From: Aphrophora alni
Lineage: Eukaryota; Arthropoda; Insecta; Hemiptera; Aphrophoridae
Length of the DNA stretch: 64,000 nucleotides
Direction of reading: 5' to 3'
Assembly: GCA_963513935.1 (NCBI GenBank)
Contig: OY740777.1
Span: forward strand, 16,417,092 to 16,481,091
Shown piece after piece: positions 59,701-62,519 of the stretch. The stretch's first letter is position 1. Every line of letters starts with the position of its first letter. The notes beneath the pieces were generated by a model. It was not told the DNA's origin. It ran no database searches and worked only from the letters and a program-made list of their open reading frames with translations. A program made the position numbers and the translations under genes.

Positions 59701-60374
59701 AAATCCTGTATGTAGTTATTACTCAATATTAACACTTGCAGTTTTCGACACACTTCATCACTCAAAATAGGCACTGATATCAAATAATTAAAACTTAAAT
59801 TTAAATGCTTCAAATTAGTCAACGCTTGTAAATCATATCTGTCAGATATTTTATTATAACTCAAGTCTAAATATTGTAAAACTGGCATATTTACAAATGA
59901 TGAAATAAAATCTAGATTGTTATAACTCAATTTCGCTGTCCTTAACTCGTCCCATATTTGATCAGCAGGGCCGATTATTTCTTCGAAACAGTCAGTACAA
60001 CGTACGCACACTAACACTTCCAACTGAGATCGAAGTGATTGTAAACCTTCAACTAGATGCATTGGTATTCTTGACAACTCTAAATATTTTAAATTATCAA
60101 ATCTGCTTAAATCTACTCTCCATGTATCACATTTCACTCGTTGTGTTATTGCGAGTTTTGGTGTGCGGCGGAACAATTCCTGTAAGAACTTAACAGTTTC
60201 AACGGATATTGCATTTTGTGGATTTGCAGAATCATAATATTCTAATGCTTGAAAGGCGAAATTTATATTCTGCAACAATGATGCTGTGAGAGACAACTTT
60301 TTATTACCGTCGAGGATCTCAGCTTCATGTTTTCGTAGTACTAGTGATAAGAATCTAATGTTATCATCATCCAT
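323..60374 (-). CDS. STK11IP: STK11IP (LKB1-interacting protein 1) gene, 16 coding exons, 3' end off window
   Basis: Sixteen exons on the minus strand, each with a GT donor and AG acceptor, join in one open frame: exon lengths sum to 3034 nt and every junction phase agrees. The product starts MDDDNIRFLS. In order it has an alpha-helical N-terminus (1-60), leucine-rich repeats (about 90-270), a basic RxVGRVRE segment (near 345-365), an acidic linker (about 480-535), a PH-like region (about 560-680), a CxxC pair at C659/C662 with C686/C689, a low-complexity linker (690-860) and a C-terminal PH-like region (from 861). This order and many local matches fit animal STK11IP, which is about 1,090 residues, so roughly 80-200 residues remain off the left edge. 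In mammals STK11IP binds LKB1/STK11 and is reported on lysosomes, where it affects V-ATPase and mTORC1-linked autophagy; that role is inferred here. Introns hold all the other elements listed up to about 59.7 kb. Confidence 0.9.
496..3653. other. STK11IP intron 15, no gene recognised
   Basis: Intron. The stretch 960-1160 on the plus strand and 1450-2080 on the minus strand is less AT-rich than its surroundings and has short open frames, but I recognise no protein family and no splice partner, and the exons on both sides join directly in phase. Possibly old repeat remnants. Confidence 0.5.
3654..3754 (-). CDS. STK11IP: STK11IP coding exon 15
   Basis: Residues 921-953, too short for a simple ORF scan. 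GHIVSSSGEDYEGCVVVSTH then YLYIL matches AGHTGEFMCLVVVSDRRLYLL. Acceptor tgtttag, donor CCAG/gtaaat, phase 2. Confidence 0.9.
4960..5165 (+). repeat. Dispersed repeat R4, copy 1
   Basis: Resembles 17840-18075 and the reverse strand of 26600-26775. Shared blocks include a pyrimidine-rich stretch with ctctcttt, an agagtattc...gtctttattttac block and aaggtgatgatnac near the end. Family not recognised. Confidence 0.45.
6066..6240 (+). repeat. Degraded tRNA-derived SINE-like sequence
   Basis: The stretch taacttagttgccagagcg resembles a pol III A box region (tagctcagttggtagagc) and gatttgattac about 70 bases on resembles a B box (ggttcgantcc). An A-rich tail (aaacaaacaaaaaac) ends it near 6240. Several box bases are mutated, so it is probably inactive. 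Confidence 0.35.
6908..7089 (-). CDS. STK11IP: STK11IP coding exon 14 (C-terminal PH-like region, start)
   Basis: Residues 860-920. QVDHRIKLHLFQQVYQ then EDLLFLLK matches SVDHRLRLFLDVEVF ... FQCCLK of the family, a strong match. Acceptor tttacag, donor AAAA/gtgagt, phase 0. Confidence 0.92.
7293..8344 (+). mobile_element. Internally deleted piggyBac-like element
   Basis: Bounded by a 15-bp inverted repeat CACTTTGAAGCCTAA (7293-7307 and 8330-8344). The right end abuts TTAA (8345-8348); the left has TCAA (7289-7292), probably a mutated TTAA target. A GC-rich zone follows the left end, with an inner inverted repeat cccgagtata / tatactcggg at about 7309 and 7400. Inside are N- and C-terminal transposase remnants, but no DDD catalytic core: at 1052 bp the element lacks about 1.3 kb of a usual piggyBac gene. 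It sits in the 13.5-kb STK11IP intron. Confidence 0.75.
7712..8090 (+). pseudogene. piggyBac transposase remnant (N-terminus joined to C-terminal Cys-rich domain)
   Basis: Frame from 7712 reads DTISDLLFDESDGESEPDIG and stops at 7827; a second frame from 7833 reads YDSEGEIYDYND and an acidic stretch, then ends with KETSWWCPKCSVGYLNVSNC and HTK. The acidic start is typical of piggyBac transposases, and the WxCxxC...C...HTK tail matches their C-terminal cysteine-rich domain, which binds the element ends. The catalytic middle is missing and there is a stop between the two frames. A gtatgt near 7593 may mark a former intron upstream. Confidence 0.65.
8700..10495 (+). pseudogene. Mariner-like transposase pseudogene, interrupted by insertion
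   Basis: Before the insertion the plus strand reads EFCVEMLHRLDEKQDF then IFSAKSTF (the usual IFSDE/A-type first catalytic block, Asp changed to Ala). After it come DEDDQEHCTQFQQDGT, the second Asp block (QQDGA), then in a shifted frame SPNLTPLNF (SPDLTPLDF) and a matching end KVYKPPLPDSLVELR-like block around 10330-10380. Many stops and frameshifts; inactive. Confidence 0.75.
8999..10060. mobile_element. Tigger/pogo-like MITE nested in mariner
   Basis: Starts CAGTAGAACCCCTCAAACTC at 8999 and ends with the inverse at 10060, flanked by TA (8997-8998, 10061-10062), the pogo target. The motif caaactcgac is repeated four times at the left end (9015-9070) and twice near the right end (about 9990-10017). 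No transposase frame is left. A T(19) run lies near 9650. It interrupts the older mariner transposase. Confidence 0.8.
10613..11661. other. Intronic sequence, nothing recognised
   Basis: AT-rich intron between the mariner and repeat R1; short open frames only, with no family match that I can see. Confidence 0.5.
11662..12460. repeat. Dispersed repeat R1, copy 1
   Basis: About 800 bp closely matching 31406-32195. Both copies begin near gg(a/g)catctccaaccaataa with a small ccaac...gttgg palindrome, share a TATAAAAGG or similar box within a gtgatgtgct context, and end near gaggctgggaagtaca. This copy has an A(18) run near 11780 and lacks about 45 bp present in copy 2. No protein or terminal repeat recognised; family unknown. 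Confidence 0.7.
13092..13715 (+). repeat. Left 624-bp terminal inverted repeat
   Basis: Inverse of 15623-16246 with only scattered differences, e.g. a few bases in the 13175-13195 and 13085-13095 zones. Its inner end contains the reverse of a fragment of the transposase 3' end (about 13640-13660). Confidence 0.88.
13957..15413 (+). pseudogene. Transposase, IS630/Tc1/mariner type, one frameshift
   Basis: Two overlapping frames make one protein of about 485 residues. The first (13957-14268) starts MEEERASSPRKYIIPRT and holds a helix-turn-helix (SKRDVAERVGVLTGSSRATV). The second (open from before 14229 to 15413) holds the DDE domain: D in IFYLDETWCN, D in VIVMDNASYHS and E in LPPYHCDLNPIELVW. 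The frames meet at an A(7) run, 14217-14223, where one more A would join them in frame (GKKTRMV...). The C-terminus is acidic (DDDTEDEDS). Everything else is intact, so this is either a recent inactivating deletion or a sequencing error in a homopolymer. Confidence 0.85.
15385..15620 (+). repeat. Internal copy of the transposase 3' end, paired with 15688-15860
   Basis: The stretch from gatgatttggctattcctct through a stop, aggaaatactgta, ttattgttag, gtttatattaag and tttaattaattt runs parallel to the same order of motifs in the right TIR. The two are direct repeats about 300 bp apart, diverged more than the two TIRs are from each other. Confidence 0.7.
15623..16246 (+). repeat. Right 624-bp terminal inverted repeat
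   Basis: Begins just after the transposase 3' flank. At 15690-15715 it reads gatgatttggctcttcctct followed by a taagg-like end, a second, diverged copy of the transposase C-terminal codons (DDLAxPL) and stop region. Confidence 0.88.
16249..17207. other. Intronic sequence, nothing recognised
   Basis: AT-rich; no coding or terminal-repeat signal that I can support. Confidence 0.5.
17210..17522. mobile_element. Mariner-like hairpin MITE
   Basis: Left end CAGGGTGTTCGTAAAATG preceded by TA; the right end reads caaaacattttatgaactctg, the imperfect inverse. Inner parts also pair (aaattttgaa/ttcaaaattt blocks). The right TA is changed to CA. Related in its ends to 52851-53420. Confidence 0.65.
17840..18075 (+). 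repeat. Dispersed repeat R4, copy 2
   Basis: Shares gagagaacctagct, tagatccctctctttcat, agagtattcgagagct and gtctttattttac with 4960-5165 (same strand) and with 26600-26775 (opposite strand). Ends near aaggtgatgatgaccgagagg. Confidence 0.5.
18075..18580. other. Intronic sequence, nothing recognised
   Basis: AT-rich, no feature seen. Confidence 0.4.
18580..19562 (+). pseudogene. 5'-truncated LINE fragment (reverse transcriptase)
   Basis: The plus strand near 18600 reads GGSAGFN-type sequence in which GVPQGSILxxxFYNIYVNDLP is recognisable across one slip, followed by a broken ADDTT block (FANDTTAM at about 18705). These are the QGS and ADD motifs of non-LTR reverse transcriptases of the Jockey/CR1 kind. 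Later blocks around 18990-19330 fit the domain C-terminus (e.g. GTLYWH*IV*, LYNKLPDHIRT). The fragment ends in an (aata)n tail at 19543-19561, a usual LINE 3' end. Many stops; dead. Confidence 0.65.
19832..19904 (-). tRNA. tRNA-like gene, anticodon GTA by position (Tyr-like)
   Basis: Pol III A box TAGCTCAGTTGG and B box GGTTCGATTCC are perfect. D stem GCTC/GAGC, anticodon stem TTGGC/GCCAA, T stem CTGGG/CCCAG all pair. The acceptor stem has one mismatch and two G-U pairs. The anticodon loop is GCGTAAA, giving GTA, but base 33 is C rather than U and there is no intron, unlike ordinary eukaryotic tRNA-Tyr. Better regarded as tRNA-derived (SINE head or pseudogene) unless expression is shown. Confidence 0.6.
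20056..20128 (+). tRNA. tRNA-like gene, inverse copy
   Basis: Same as the minus-strand copy except a G-U pair in the D stem (GCTC/GAGT). A and B boxes are intact. The two copies face away from the shared centre, so both would be transcribed outwards. Confidence 0.6.
20602..20745 (-). CDS. STK11IP: STK11IP coding exon 13 (linker)
   Basis: Residues 812-859, SLTDSVCTAYENHPPGQSKK and on. No conserved motif; supported by an open frame with both phases matching and by acceptor gtgcacag and donor GAAG/gtaacc. The next intron, 13.5 kb, is the largest in the window. Confidence 0.75.
20746..22354. other. Intronic sequence
   Basis: Contains a G(12) run at about 20862 and a less AT-rich stretch at 21740-21960. 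No gene or terminal repeat recognised. Confidence 0.5.
22355..22775. mobile_element. Foldback (hairpin) element
   Basis: Arms about 22355-22460 and 22665-22775 are inverse copies: agcagccgttttccctagat appears at 22369 and its inverse at about 22744, and the pairing continues through gaaattataaaaatca and catttgtaagaaa. No TSD or coding sequence identified; probably a non-autonomous DNA element. Confidence 0.65.
22776..24505. other. Intronic sequence, nothing recognised
   Basis: AT-rich with homopolymer runs; no gene seen on either strand. Confidence 0.5.
24506..25064 (-). mobile_element. Solo LTR of a retrotransposon
   Basis: 559 bp with inverted termini TGTTAGGA (24506) and TCCTAACA (to 25064) and a 4-bp target duplication ACAG (24502-24505, 25065-25068). 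Read on the minus strand it has a TATATAAACCC box near 24915 and an AATAAAGG polyadenylation-like signal near 24590, in the right order for an LTR. No internal gag/pol is adjacent, so this is a solo LTR, of Gypsy type judging by duplication length. Confidence 0.75.
25069..25962. other. Intronic sequence, nothing recognised
   Basis: AT-rich, with a short (TA) run near 25502. No gene seen. Confidence 0.5.
25963..26093 (-). CDS. STK11IP: STK11IP coding exon 12 (linker)
   Basis: Residues 768-811: MQGISTPNRKRSSEERQTVA and on to a serine run. Contains a small basic motif NRKR that could be a phosphosite context. Assigned by phase fit (2 in, 1 out); acceptor attttcag, donor TCGG/gtaagt. Confidence 0.8.
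26600..26775 (-). repeat. Dispersed repeat R4, copy 3 (inverted)
   Basis: Its reverse strand carries gagggaacctagct and tagatccctctctttcat, as in 17840-18075. Confidence 0.5.
27069..27760. mobile_element. TTAA-flanked (piggyBac-like) MITE with repeated palindrome
   Basis: 692 bp with a perfect 14-bp inverted repeat CACGTTAGCTGCCA (27069-27082 and 27747-27760) and TTAA on both sides (27065-27068, 27761-27764), the piggyBac target. Inside are five copies of a palindrome CGGTCCGATCGGACCG or a close variant. No transposase frame is present. In the STK11IP intron between exons 12 and 11. Confidence 0.85.
27225..27743. repeat. Five copies of palindrome CGGTCCGATCGGACCG
   Basis: Copies at 27225-27237 (partial), 27284-27297 (14-bp perfect core), 27477-27492 and 27683-27698 (both CGGTCCGATCGTGCCG), and 27728-27743 (perfect 16 bp). 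GC-rich islands in AT-rich DNA, so selection or spread with the element is likely. Confidence 0.85.
27934..28400. repeat. Possible diverged copy of repeat R1
   Basis: Begins atgggacatcttccaaccaata as R1 does and later has an aaaacggaaaa stretch in a similar place. The middle does not align well by eye. Confidence 0.35.
29140..29400 (+). repeat. Dispersed repeat R3, copy 1
   Basis: Shares gataaatcctacatat, cacatataga.aaaa and ggggcaacaactat-like blocks with 59020-59290 in the same order. Unclassified. Confidence 0.45.
29690..29800 (+). repeat. Dispersed repeat R5, copy 1
   Basis: Shares atgaaccttgac, cattaaaag, gattttaatcaa-like and gatttacgctg blocks with 46720-46830. Unclassified. Confidence 0.45.
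29990..30200. mobile_element. Foldback element, family F, copy 1
   Basis: Arms tatacaggataacatac.aaacagaacacaat (30022-30052) and the inverse at about 30158-30196. The loop holds ctgaagaggacgaccttgtcgttgaaacacgt. Outside the left arm lies gttgagcttgact, shared in inverse with copies 2 and 4. Confidence 0.6.
30436..30568 (-). CDS. STK11IP: STK11IP coding exon 11 (linker)
   Basis: Residues 724-767, low-complexity Ser/Asp linker (RRYDSDIEVISNPSQSSIEV). Assigned by frame, phases and splice sites (acceptor tttttcag, donor CAAG/gtaatt). Confidence 0.8.
30700..31405. other. Intronic sequence, nothing recognised
   Basis: A short segment at 30640-30705 is the inverse of 49390-49445 (a gtgtctcctat-containing block). 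Otherwise no feature seen. Confidence 0.4.
31406..32195. repeat. Dispersed repeat R1, copy 2
   Basis: Near-identical to 11662-12460 over most of its length. It has about 45 extra bases near 31822-31868 (gaagcgaggctgta...) absent from copy 1, and lacks the A(18) run. Confidence 0.7.
32432..32640. mobile_element. Foldback element, family F, copy 2
   Basis: Arms of about 58 bp (32435-32492 and 32549-32607): gcaaaaactcgaaca.aagatctcac and its inverse match closely. The loop carries aacaacaaagtcgtcatcttcagtg. Followed by agtcaagctcaatatttatt, shared with copies 1 and 4. Confidence 0.7.
33005..33136 (-). CDS. STK11IP: STK11IP coding exon 10 (second zinc CxxC)
   Basis: Residues 680-723. TTVCPTCGSNLVIEI gives C686 and C689, matching AVCPNCGSDHVV, so the ribbon is split across two exons by a 1.66-kb intron. 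Acceptor tttttccag, donor ATAG/gtaagg. Confidence 0.88.
33735..33965. mobile_element. Foldback element, family F, copy 3
   Basis: Arms around 33775-33842 and 33882-33955: tattaaaaggacgacatgtt pairs with aacatgtcctacttttaata, and tgttacctg with caggtaata. The loop has gatctgatgatgg, the same position as the ctgaagatgac motif of other copies. Confidence 0.6.
33966..34797. other. STK11IP intron 9 remainder
   Basis: AT-rich; nothing recognised. Confidence 0.4.
34798..34933 (-). CDS. STK11IP: STK11IP coding exon 9 (first zinc CxxC)
   Basis: Residues 635-679. IAFRCMKCSSLFSQE gives the first half of a zinc ribbon (C659, C662), matching FQCLRCGHEF. Acceptor cttacag, donor CAAG/gttagt. Confidence 0.88.
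35800..36330 (+). repeat. Dispersed repeat R2, copy 1
   Basis: Shares ccatcatggta, tgtaggaaatgttaaatt, gtgtatatcact, cctttcttgacat and cactcg...gtgtcggtgtct-like blocks in order with 40880-42055, 54880-55620 and 57770-57975. No terminal repeat or protein seen. Confidence 0.6.
36331..36989. other. Intronic sequence, nothing recognised
   Basis: No feature seen in this stretch of STK11IP intron 8. Confidence 0.4.
36990..37164 (-). CDS. STK11IP: STK11IP coding exon 8 (PH-like region)
   Basis: Residues 576-634. TGRTIEKWYLESVESC followed by VQLTFHTARRDRQERTYVME forms alternating strands as in a PH fold and aligns with AARTLERLELQSLE and RFSYICPDRQLRRYLVLE of the family. Acceptor tttgtccag, donor CAG/gtttgt. 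Confidence 0.88.
37165..39616. other. STK11IP intron 7, left part
   Basis: AT-rich, with pyrimidine runs near 38070 and 38500. No gene recognised. Confidence 0.5.
39617..40386 (+). mobile_element. Tigger/pogo-like MITE (770 bp)
   Basis: Ends CAGTAGAACCTCTGTTAACC and inverse GGTTAAGAGGGGTTCTACTG, TA on both sides (39615-39616, 40387-40388). The motif ttaaccgg recurs at the left (39632, 39647, 39662) and right ends. A diverged internal pair, caaacgactttgtcgatagc, is repeated at 39748 and 39817. Carries the start of a Tigger transposase but no catalytic domain. Confidence 0.85.
40046..40147 (+). pseudogene. Tigger transposase N-terminal remnant
   Basis: Reads MSE, a stop, then RKRKRVLVSFEMRLNVSKDL and TEGN, matching the start of the CENP-B-like helix-turn-helix of pogo/Tigger transposases (RKRxxLSxxxKxxVIKxxxxGxS). 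Only about 34 codons remain, with two stops. Confidence 0.6.
41578..41640 (+). repeat. 5S rRNA-derived fragment (SINE3-like or pseudogene)
   Basis: atcacccaagtcaagcaaca, then gttagtacgtgaatgggtga and ccatttaggaacac, closely follow the 3' half of animal 5S rRNA (ATCACCGAAGTCAAGCAACG ... GTTAGTACTTGGATGGGTGA ... GGGAACAC). The 5' half is not recognisable. Too short to be a working 5S gene. Confidence 0.75.
41685..41732. repeat. (TA)24 microsatellite
   Basis: Uninterrupted TA dinucleotides over 48 bases. Confidence 0.95.
42193..42316 (-). CDS. STK11IP: STK11IP coding exon 7 (PH-like region, start)
   Basis: Residues 535-575. Weak alone, but both junction phases fit exactly and the end (EELFLILNET) continues into exon 8 as one block matching RECFLRVTSAHLFE of human STK11IP. 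Acceptor atattttag, donor AAC/gtaatt. Confidence 0.8.
42317..47267. other. STK11IP intron 6
   Basis: Nearly 5 kb. A small direct repeat (actactctttaatgttagta) lies at 42930-42985. From 43720 to 45250 there is a long stretch with paired phrases such as ataactcg.gaac.aagcg (44822, 44973) and a CRE-like tgacgtca at 44156. A less AT-rich block at 46385-46540 has no recognised coding content. R5 copy 2 is listed separately. Confidence 0.4.
46720..46830 (+). repeat. Dispersed repeat R5, copy 2
   Basis: Second copy of the segment at 29690-29800. Confidence 0.45.
47268..47517 (-). CDS. STK11IP: STK11IP coding exon 6 (acidic linker)
   Basis: Residues 452-534. Rich in Asp, Glu, Ser and Thr (KEEELIVKSEAKTPDETDEE, then MEPEEDE), as in the Glu-rich central linker of vertebrate STK11IP. 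Phase 0 in and 1 out; acceptor ctcttacag, donor GAAG/gtaatt. Confidence 0.85.
47518..48945. other. STK11IP intron 5, nothing recognised
   Basis: AT-rich intron, no gene or element seen. Confidence 0.5.
48946..49169 (-). CDS. STK11IP: STK11IP coding exon 5 (coiled, serine-rich)
   Basis: Residues 377-451. LEVLRERIGKDHWLHSQSG matches the conserved FRERFGRNWLQYRS block. A serine-rich tail follows. Acceptor atgttacag, donor CAG/gttagt, phase 0. Confidence 0.88.
49210..49605. mobile_element. Foldback element, family F, copy 4
   Basis: Inverse of the agtcaagctcaatattta block lies at 49225-49255. Further right, aagtttattaat (49437) pairs with attaataaact (49577), and the loop holds caatgtcttcatcttcagtg and cactgaagat, the family loop motif in both orientations. 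Boundaries uncertain. Confidence 0.5.
49625..49759 (-). CDS. STK11IP: STK11IP coding exon 4 (basic segment)
   Basis: Residues 332-376. Contains FSTRKVGRVREAVIMEG, matching the KVKSRVRVRRASI-like basic segment of the family. Acceptor ctttcag, donor CTG/gtgagt; phases 1 and 1 agree with neighbours. Confidence 0.88.
50351..51087 (-). mobile_element. Merlin element, internal-deletion derivative (737 bp)
   Basis: Terminal inverted repeats of 55 bp (50351-50405 and 51033-51087), starting GGTAATTCTGAGCAATTACT, differ at one base. An 8-bp target duplication TACAAATC flanks it (50343-50350 and 51088-51095), as expected for Merlin (8-9 bp). It carries one ORF on the minus strand, the same strand as the host gene. 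The near-perfect TIRs and duplication point to recent insertion into STK11IP intron 3. Confidence 0.9.
50490..50882 (-). CDS. Merlin-derived protein, N-terminus fused to C-terminus without catalytic core
   Basis: 130-residue ORF starting MASGSSDNPFLCDGCENTLL. Cysteines C12, C15, C36, C42, C47, C50 and C65 include a zinc-ribbon half KCPTCGGSM, as in Merlin/IS1016 (ISXO2-like) transposases. From residue 72 it jumps to HFIGHLAEFMFKRKHKDYKQ, then RLHHLFRAIGEVY, which matches the transposase C-terminus (HxxYLxEFMWR...). The DDE domain between them (about 150 residues) is absent, and the junction keeps the frame. Acidic tail SDEDVEPGDY. It may still bind the element ends and act as a repressor or be cross-mobilised; that is inference. 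No intron needed. Confidence 0.75.
   Translation of the reverse strand: MASGSSDNPFLCDGCENTLLSFTVLSEDQEKLTLFCTNTAFCNVPKCPTCGGSMTLNEEKHTFNCWNRITKHHFIGHLAEFMFKRKHKDYKQRLHHLFRAIGEVYNGEPSQQNTDPVAADSDEDVEPGDY
51096..51540. other. Intronic sequence, nothing recognised
   Basis: Short AT-rich gap between the Merlin and Tigger remnants. Confidence 0.4.
51541..52298 (+). mobile_element. 5'-truncated Tigger/pogo element (3' half)
   Basis: Right terminus ggtccaacttaacgaggttctactg ends at 52298 next to TA (52299-52300), and cggctaac/cggatt-like phrases precede it, as at other Tigger ends here. The left terminus is missing. Contains the transposase C-terminal half. Confidence 0.75.
51571..52083 (+). pseudogene. 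Tigger/jerky-like transposase, C-terminal half
   Basis: Open frame of about 170 codons: YMMSESWEQVARSTIMKWWK then KLWP, the WxxVxxxTIxxxWxK block that follows the DDE domain in Tigger and jerky-like proteins, then an acidic linker with EFLEMFRQV and DINDIEYWL and a C-terminus LTLKRMHDCVVHKRYSKLTQ. The catalytic residues and HTH are upstream and lost. The long open frame suggests fairly recent truncation. Host domestication cannot be excluded but no splice partner is visible. Confidence 0.7.
52620..52746 (-). CDS. STK11IP: STK11IP coding exon 3
   Basis: Residues 290-331 plus one base, starting FDLDGKSLSPLE, which matches the conserved FxLDGKxLS block after the LRRs. Acceptor tttttcag, donor GCAG/gtatat. 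Confidence 0.88.
52851..53420. mobile_element. Mariner-like hairpin MITE (570 bp)
   Basis: TA on both sides (52849-52850, 53421-53422). Ends cagaatgttcagaaaatgtc and the inverse of caaggtgttccgaaaatgtc. Inverse similarity goes on for about 200 bp into each arm (ggaaacagtttattttccat / inverse of tggaaaactaacagtttcc; gccatattgca / inverse of acaaaatggc). No transposase. Lies 100 bp upstream of exon 3. Confidence 0.8.
53430..53806. other. Intronic sequence, nothing recognised
   Basis: AT-rich gap. Confidence 0.4.
53807..54431. mobile_element. Pogo/Tigger-like element with internal repeats
   Basis: Ends aaagtagaaccttgatagca and the inverse of tgttagcgagtttgtacttt. The termini resemble CAGTAGAACC with a decayed start, and the TA targets are no longer clear. 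The interior has at least seven degenerate copies of gtgctatnaaggtt (near 53887, 53917, 54164, 54210, 54290, 54321 and 54402). No coding frame. Confidence 0.55.
54880..55620 (+). repeat. Dispersed repeat R2, copy 3 (most complete)
   Basis: Runs from ccatcatggtac through tgtaggaaatgttaaattgt, ccactcgcttcagtgtct, gctcgtgtcggtgacttggc to caattaccaaactggc. Unclassified; no ORF of note. Confidence 0.6.
55941..56128 (-). CDS. STK11IP: STK11IP coding exon 2 (end of LRR domain)
   Basis: Residues 227-289. Carries LTLLDVSGNLL and LERLNLLSNPLSYHPYHR, the last repeats and the NPLxxHPxHR cap typical of STK11IP. Acceptor gctgtag, donor CAG/gtaag; enters in phase 1 and leaves in phase 0. An alternative acceptor six bases upstream (ttttcag) would add two residues in frame. 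Confidence 0.92.
56437..56625. mobile_element. Short hAT-like MITE (189 bp)
   Basis: Inverted termini CAAGGGCGTACCCAG and CATGGGCGTACCCAG (inverse at 56611-56625), flanked by an 8-bp duplication ATTATAAA (56429-56436, 56626-56633). Both ends lead into long G or C runs (gggggggg near 56462 and 56581). Duplication length and CA start suit hAT. Confidence 0.75.
56700..57620 (-). pseudogene. LINE reverse transcriptase fragment
   Basis: On the minus strand 57600-57500 reads LSNRTQCVQVPGK then INFGVTQSSILVPVLF, the YLSNRxQxV...GVPQGSILGPxLF region of non-LTR reverse transcriptases (QG changed to QS). Later blocks are broken. Likely the same broad class as 18580-19562 but in the opposite direction. 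Confidence 0.6.
57770..57975 (+). repeat. Dispersed repeat R2, copy 4 (partial)
   Basis: Begins gtcatcatgatac and includes gggcattgtagaaaatgttaa. Breaks off at about 57975 where the other copies go on. Confidence 0.5.
57976..59690. other. STK11IP intron 1 remainder
   Basis: Holds an A(20) run near 58510 and R3 copy 2 (59020-59290). Otherwise nothing recognised. Confidence 0.5.
59020..59290 (+). repeat. Dispersed repeat R3, copy 2
   Basis: Matches 29140-29400 in order (gataaatcctatatat, cacatatagga, ggtaactnactat, ataaaactggaagttattct). Confidence 0.45.
59696..60374 (-). CDS. STK11IP: STK11IP coding exon 1 (start and LRR domain)
   Basis: Encodes residues 1-226 plus one base. The ATG at 60374 was chosen because MDDDNIRFLSLVLRKHEAEI lines up with the N-terminus of the family. 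The frame stays open upstream to an acceptor (tttcag) just before 60396, so a 5' exon exists further right, and a slightly longer N-terminus is possible. LRR signatures are visible: LKYLELS at 95-101, LQYLDLSYNKI at 166-176, LKHLNLSFNYL at 188-198 and LQVLILSNNYI at 212-222. The segment LEVLVCVRC (118-126) matches the conserved LExLxCxR block of the family. Donor is GCAG/gtatg, phase 1. Confidence 0.93.
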
Positions 60375-60396
60375 TATTGCTTTTAAAAATTCATTC

Positions 60397-62519
60397 TGAA
60401 ACAAAAGAAATATGTAAATTATAACTTGAAGATATAAATAAGACACAAAACATAATTTATTATAATAAGAAGACAATAACATAATATTGTCAGAGTTATA
60501 ATAATTATAATTATTGTGTATATTATAATATACACAGGATCTGCTTTGGATAATTGATTCTCAGACAATGGTTTAAAACTCAACAACTTCAGACAAAATT
60601 CATTTGAATATCAATCACTCAAAACTGGAGGAAATTAGTATTACATATAAAAATCAAATGTTAAAAATTAACCAGTCAATACATTTTTTAGGAATAATTA
60701 TTTATCTAAATTTACATTAGAAAATACATCATGAATCTTCAAAAAGGAATTTTAGGGGGAAAATAAGAAACCATCTTCATAAAAAATACACATCAGAAAA
60801 GTATTGTTTGATTTCTCCTCCAAGAGTGAAATAAAGCAATAAGTCTACTGCAATTCTTGGGTCCCAAATTAAGTAAACAAATTTGATGATTTTATATCTT
60901 TTGGATCTGGAAAAATGAATAAAATGGGTTAAAGGACTGTACCTTCAATAATTACCAAGAAAAAATAGTATACAATAAAAATTATTGAAGTCGACAAAAC
61001 TTTTTTAGATTTGTCATAAAGTAATGTTGTTAAATGGGTGATAAACGCATAATTCCTACAACACTTATAGAGAATGTAATTCCGTGAAAATTGATATGTA
61101 AGTCACTAAAAAACAAACGGAAAGTTATTTTATTAAAACCAAATGGATTTAAAAAATGAAAAATCTGCTTTCATCATGACTGACACATTGTTGAGTTCGT
61201 TAAGAAAAAAAAAATTGTGAAGATTGGTCAAATAATGTTTGGGATATATTGTTAGTTACATTTCAATTTCATTTCTCTGCCAAGTAAGAACTGCTCCAAT
61301 TAATTTTACCTAATTGAAAAATGATGATGATAGCTGTTATATAATAAAAACAAACAAAAATCTAAGCCTACCTTGATATGTTAACTATTTCTTACATAGG
61401 TTATAATTAATTTAGTGATAAATTTATCTGTAGATCACAATAAAGTCAAAGATTAACCATTGTTTTGATTGATTTCACGTTAAAAAATAACCTACAATGT
61501 CTAAAAAAATACAATCAACCTTATCAATTTGTGTTTTATTGTATATAAATCAAATCAATTGAACACTTATGATACATAGTTGGCAGAAGATTACTAGTTA
61601 ATGTAAAATATTAGTCATATAATCTTAAATAAACAATACTAGACACTGCCTAACAAGTAAGATAAAAAGGTTATCAAGTACAGACAATATCTTCCTTAAC
61701 TGAGCAAATATTTAAAATACAAGCCCCTTGCATGTCATAATCATGTGTTTAAATTGTTTTATGCATATAGCTTATCATGAAGTTTACTCGTGAACAATTG
61801 TCACAATTTATAACTTCAAGAAAACTTCATGGATTATTGAAGATTTTACACAATACTATACCTACATTTTAGCTAGGTAAAATGATGTTGCACTATTATA
61901 AAAATTAATTTATTCCGTAAAAAGTCTAGAATTTATTTTCTTTTTATGTATCCAACTAACTGAAAAGATTGGATATTAATTAACGTAAAGTTTACAGATT
62001 TCTGGAAATTGTATATATCCTAATTGAATCTCAGAGAGTTCAATTGATGGGAATTAAATTAACATTTAATAATACAGACTGTGTTTGATTTTAAACTTTA
62101 GATTTTGGAACTGAAATTATAATTTCTGCTTTAACTTTATTATTCTGGTTTTAAAGTTATTTGATAATGAATATTAAAAGTCATATTTAAAGTTATATGA
62201 TGAATTGTTCATATTAATATAGTTTAATCGGATACTTGACATAATTTGTGGGTACTTATACGGACAAGTGAAATAGATTGGATTAGGCAAGGTTATTATA
62301 GTTAAATAGCTAATTTTGCCCAGTATTGTTATTTACCTTTTGCTCAATATTTTTAATAACCTGATGGTGTGTACATTGTGCTACAATGTTGTTCTGGAAC
62401 TTACCATCTAATGAGGATGACTCAGTTCTTGAAAAGTAAAGACTTGTTACATTATGAAAGAAAATGTGAAAATGATCATATCATGAATTTATATTTTGGA
62501 ATTTAGAAAAGAATATCCA
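60397..62519. other. Region upstream of STK11IP coding start
   Basis: AT-rich. A splice acceptor at 60397 implies a 5' exon somewhere to the right, but no promoter or non-coding exon can be placed with confidence. Confidence 0.4.
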
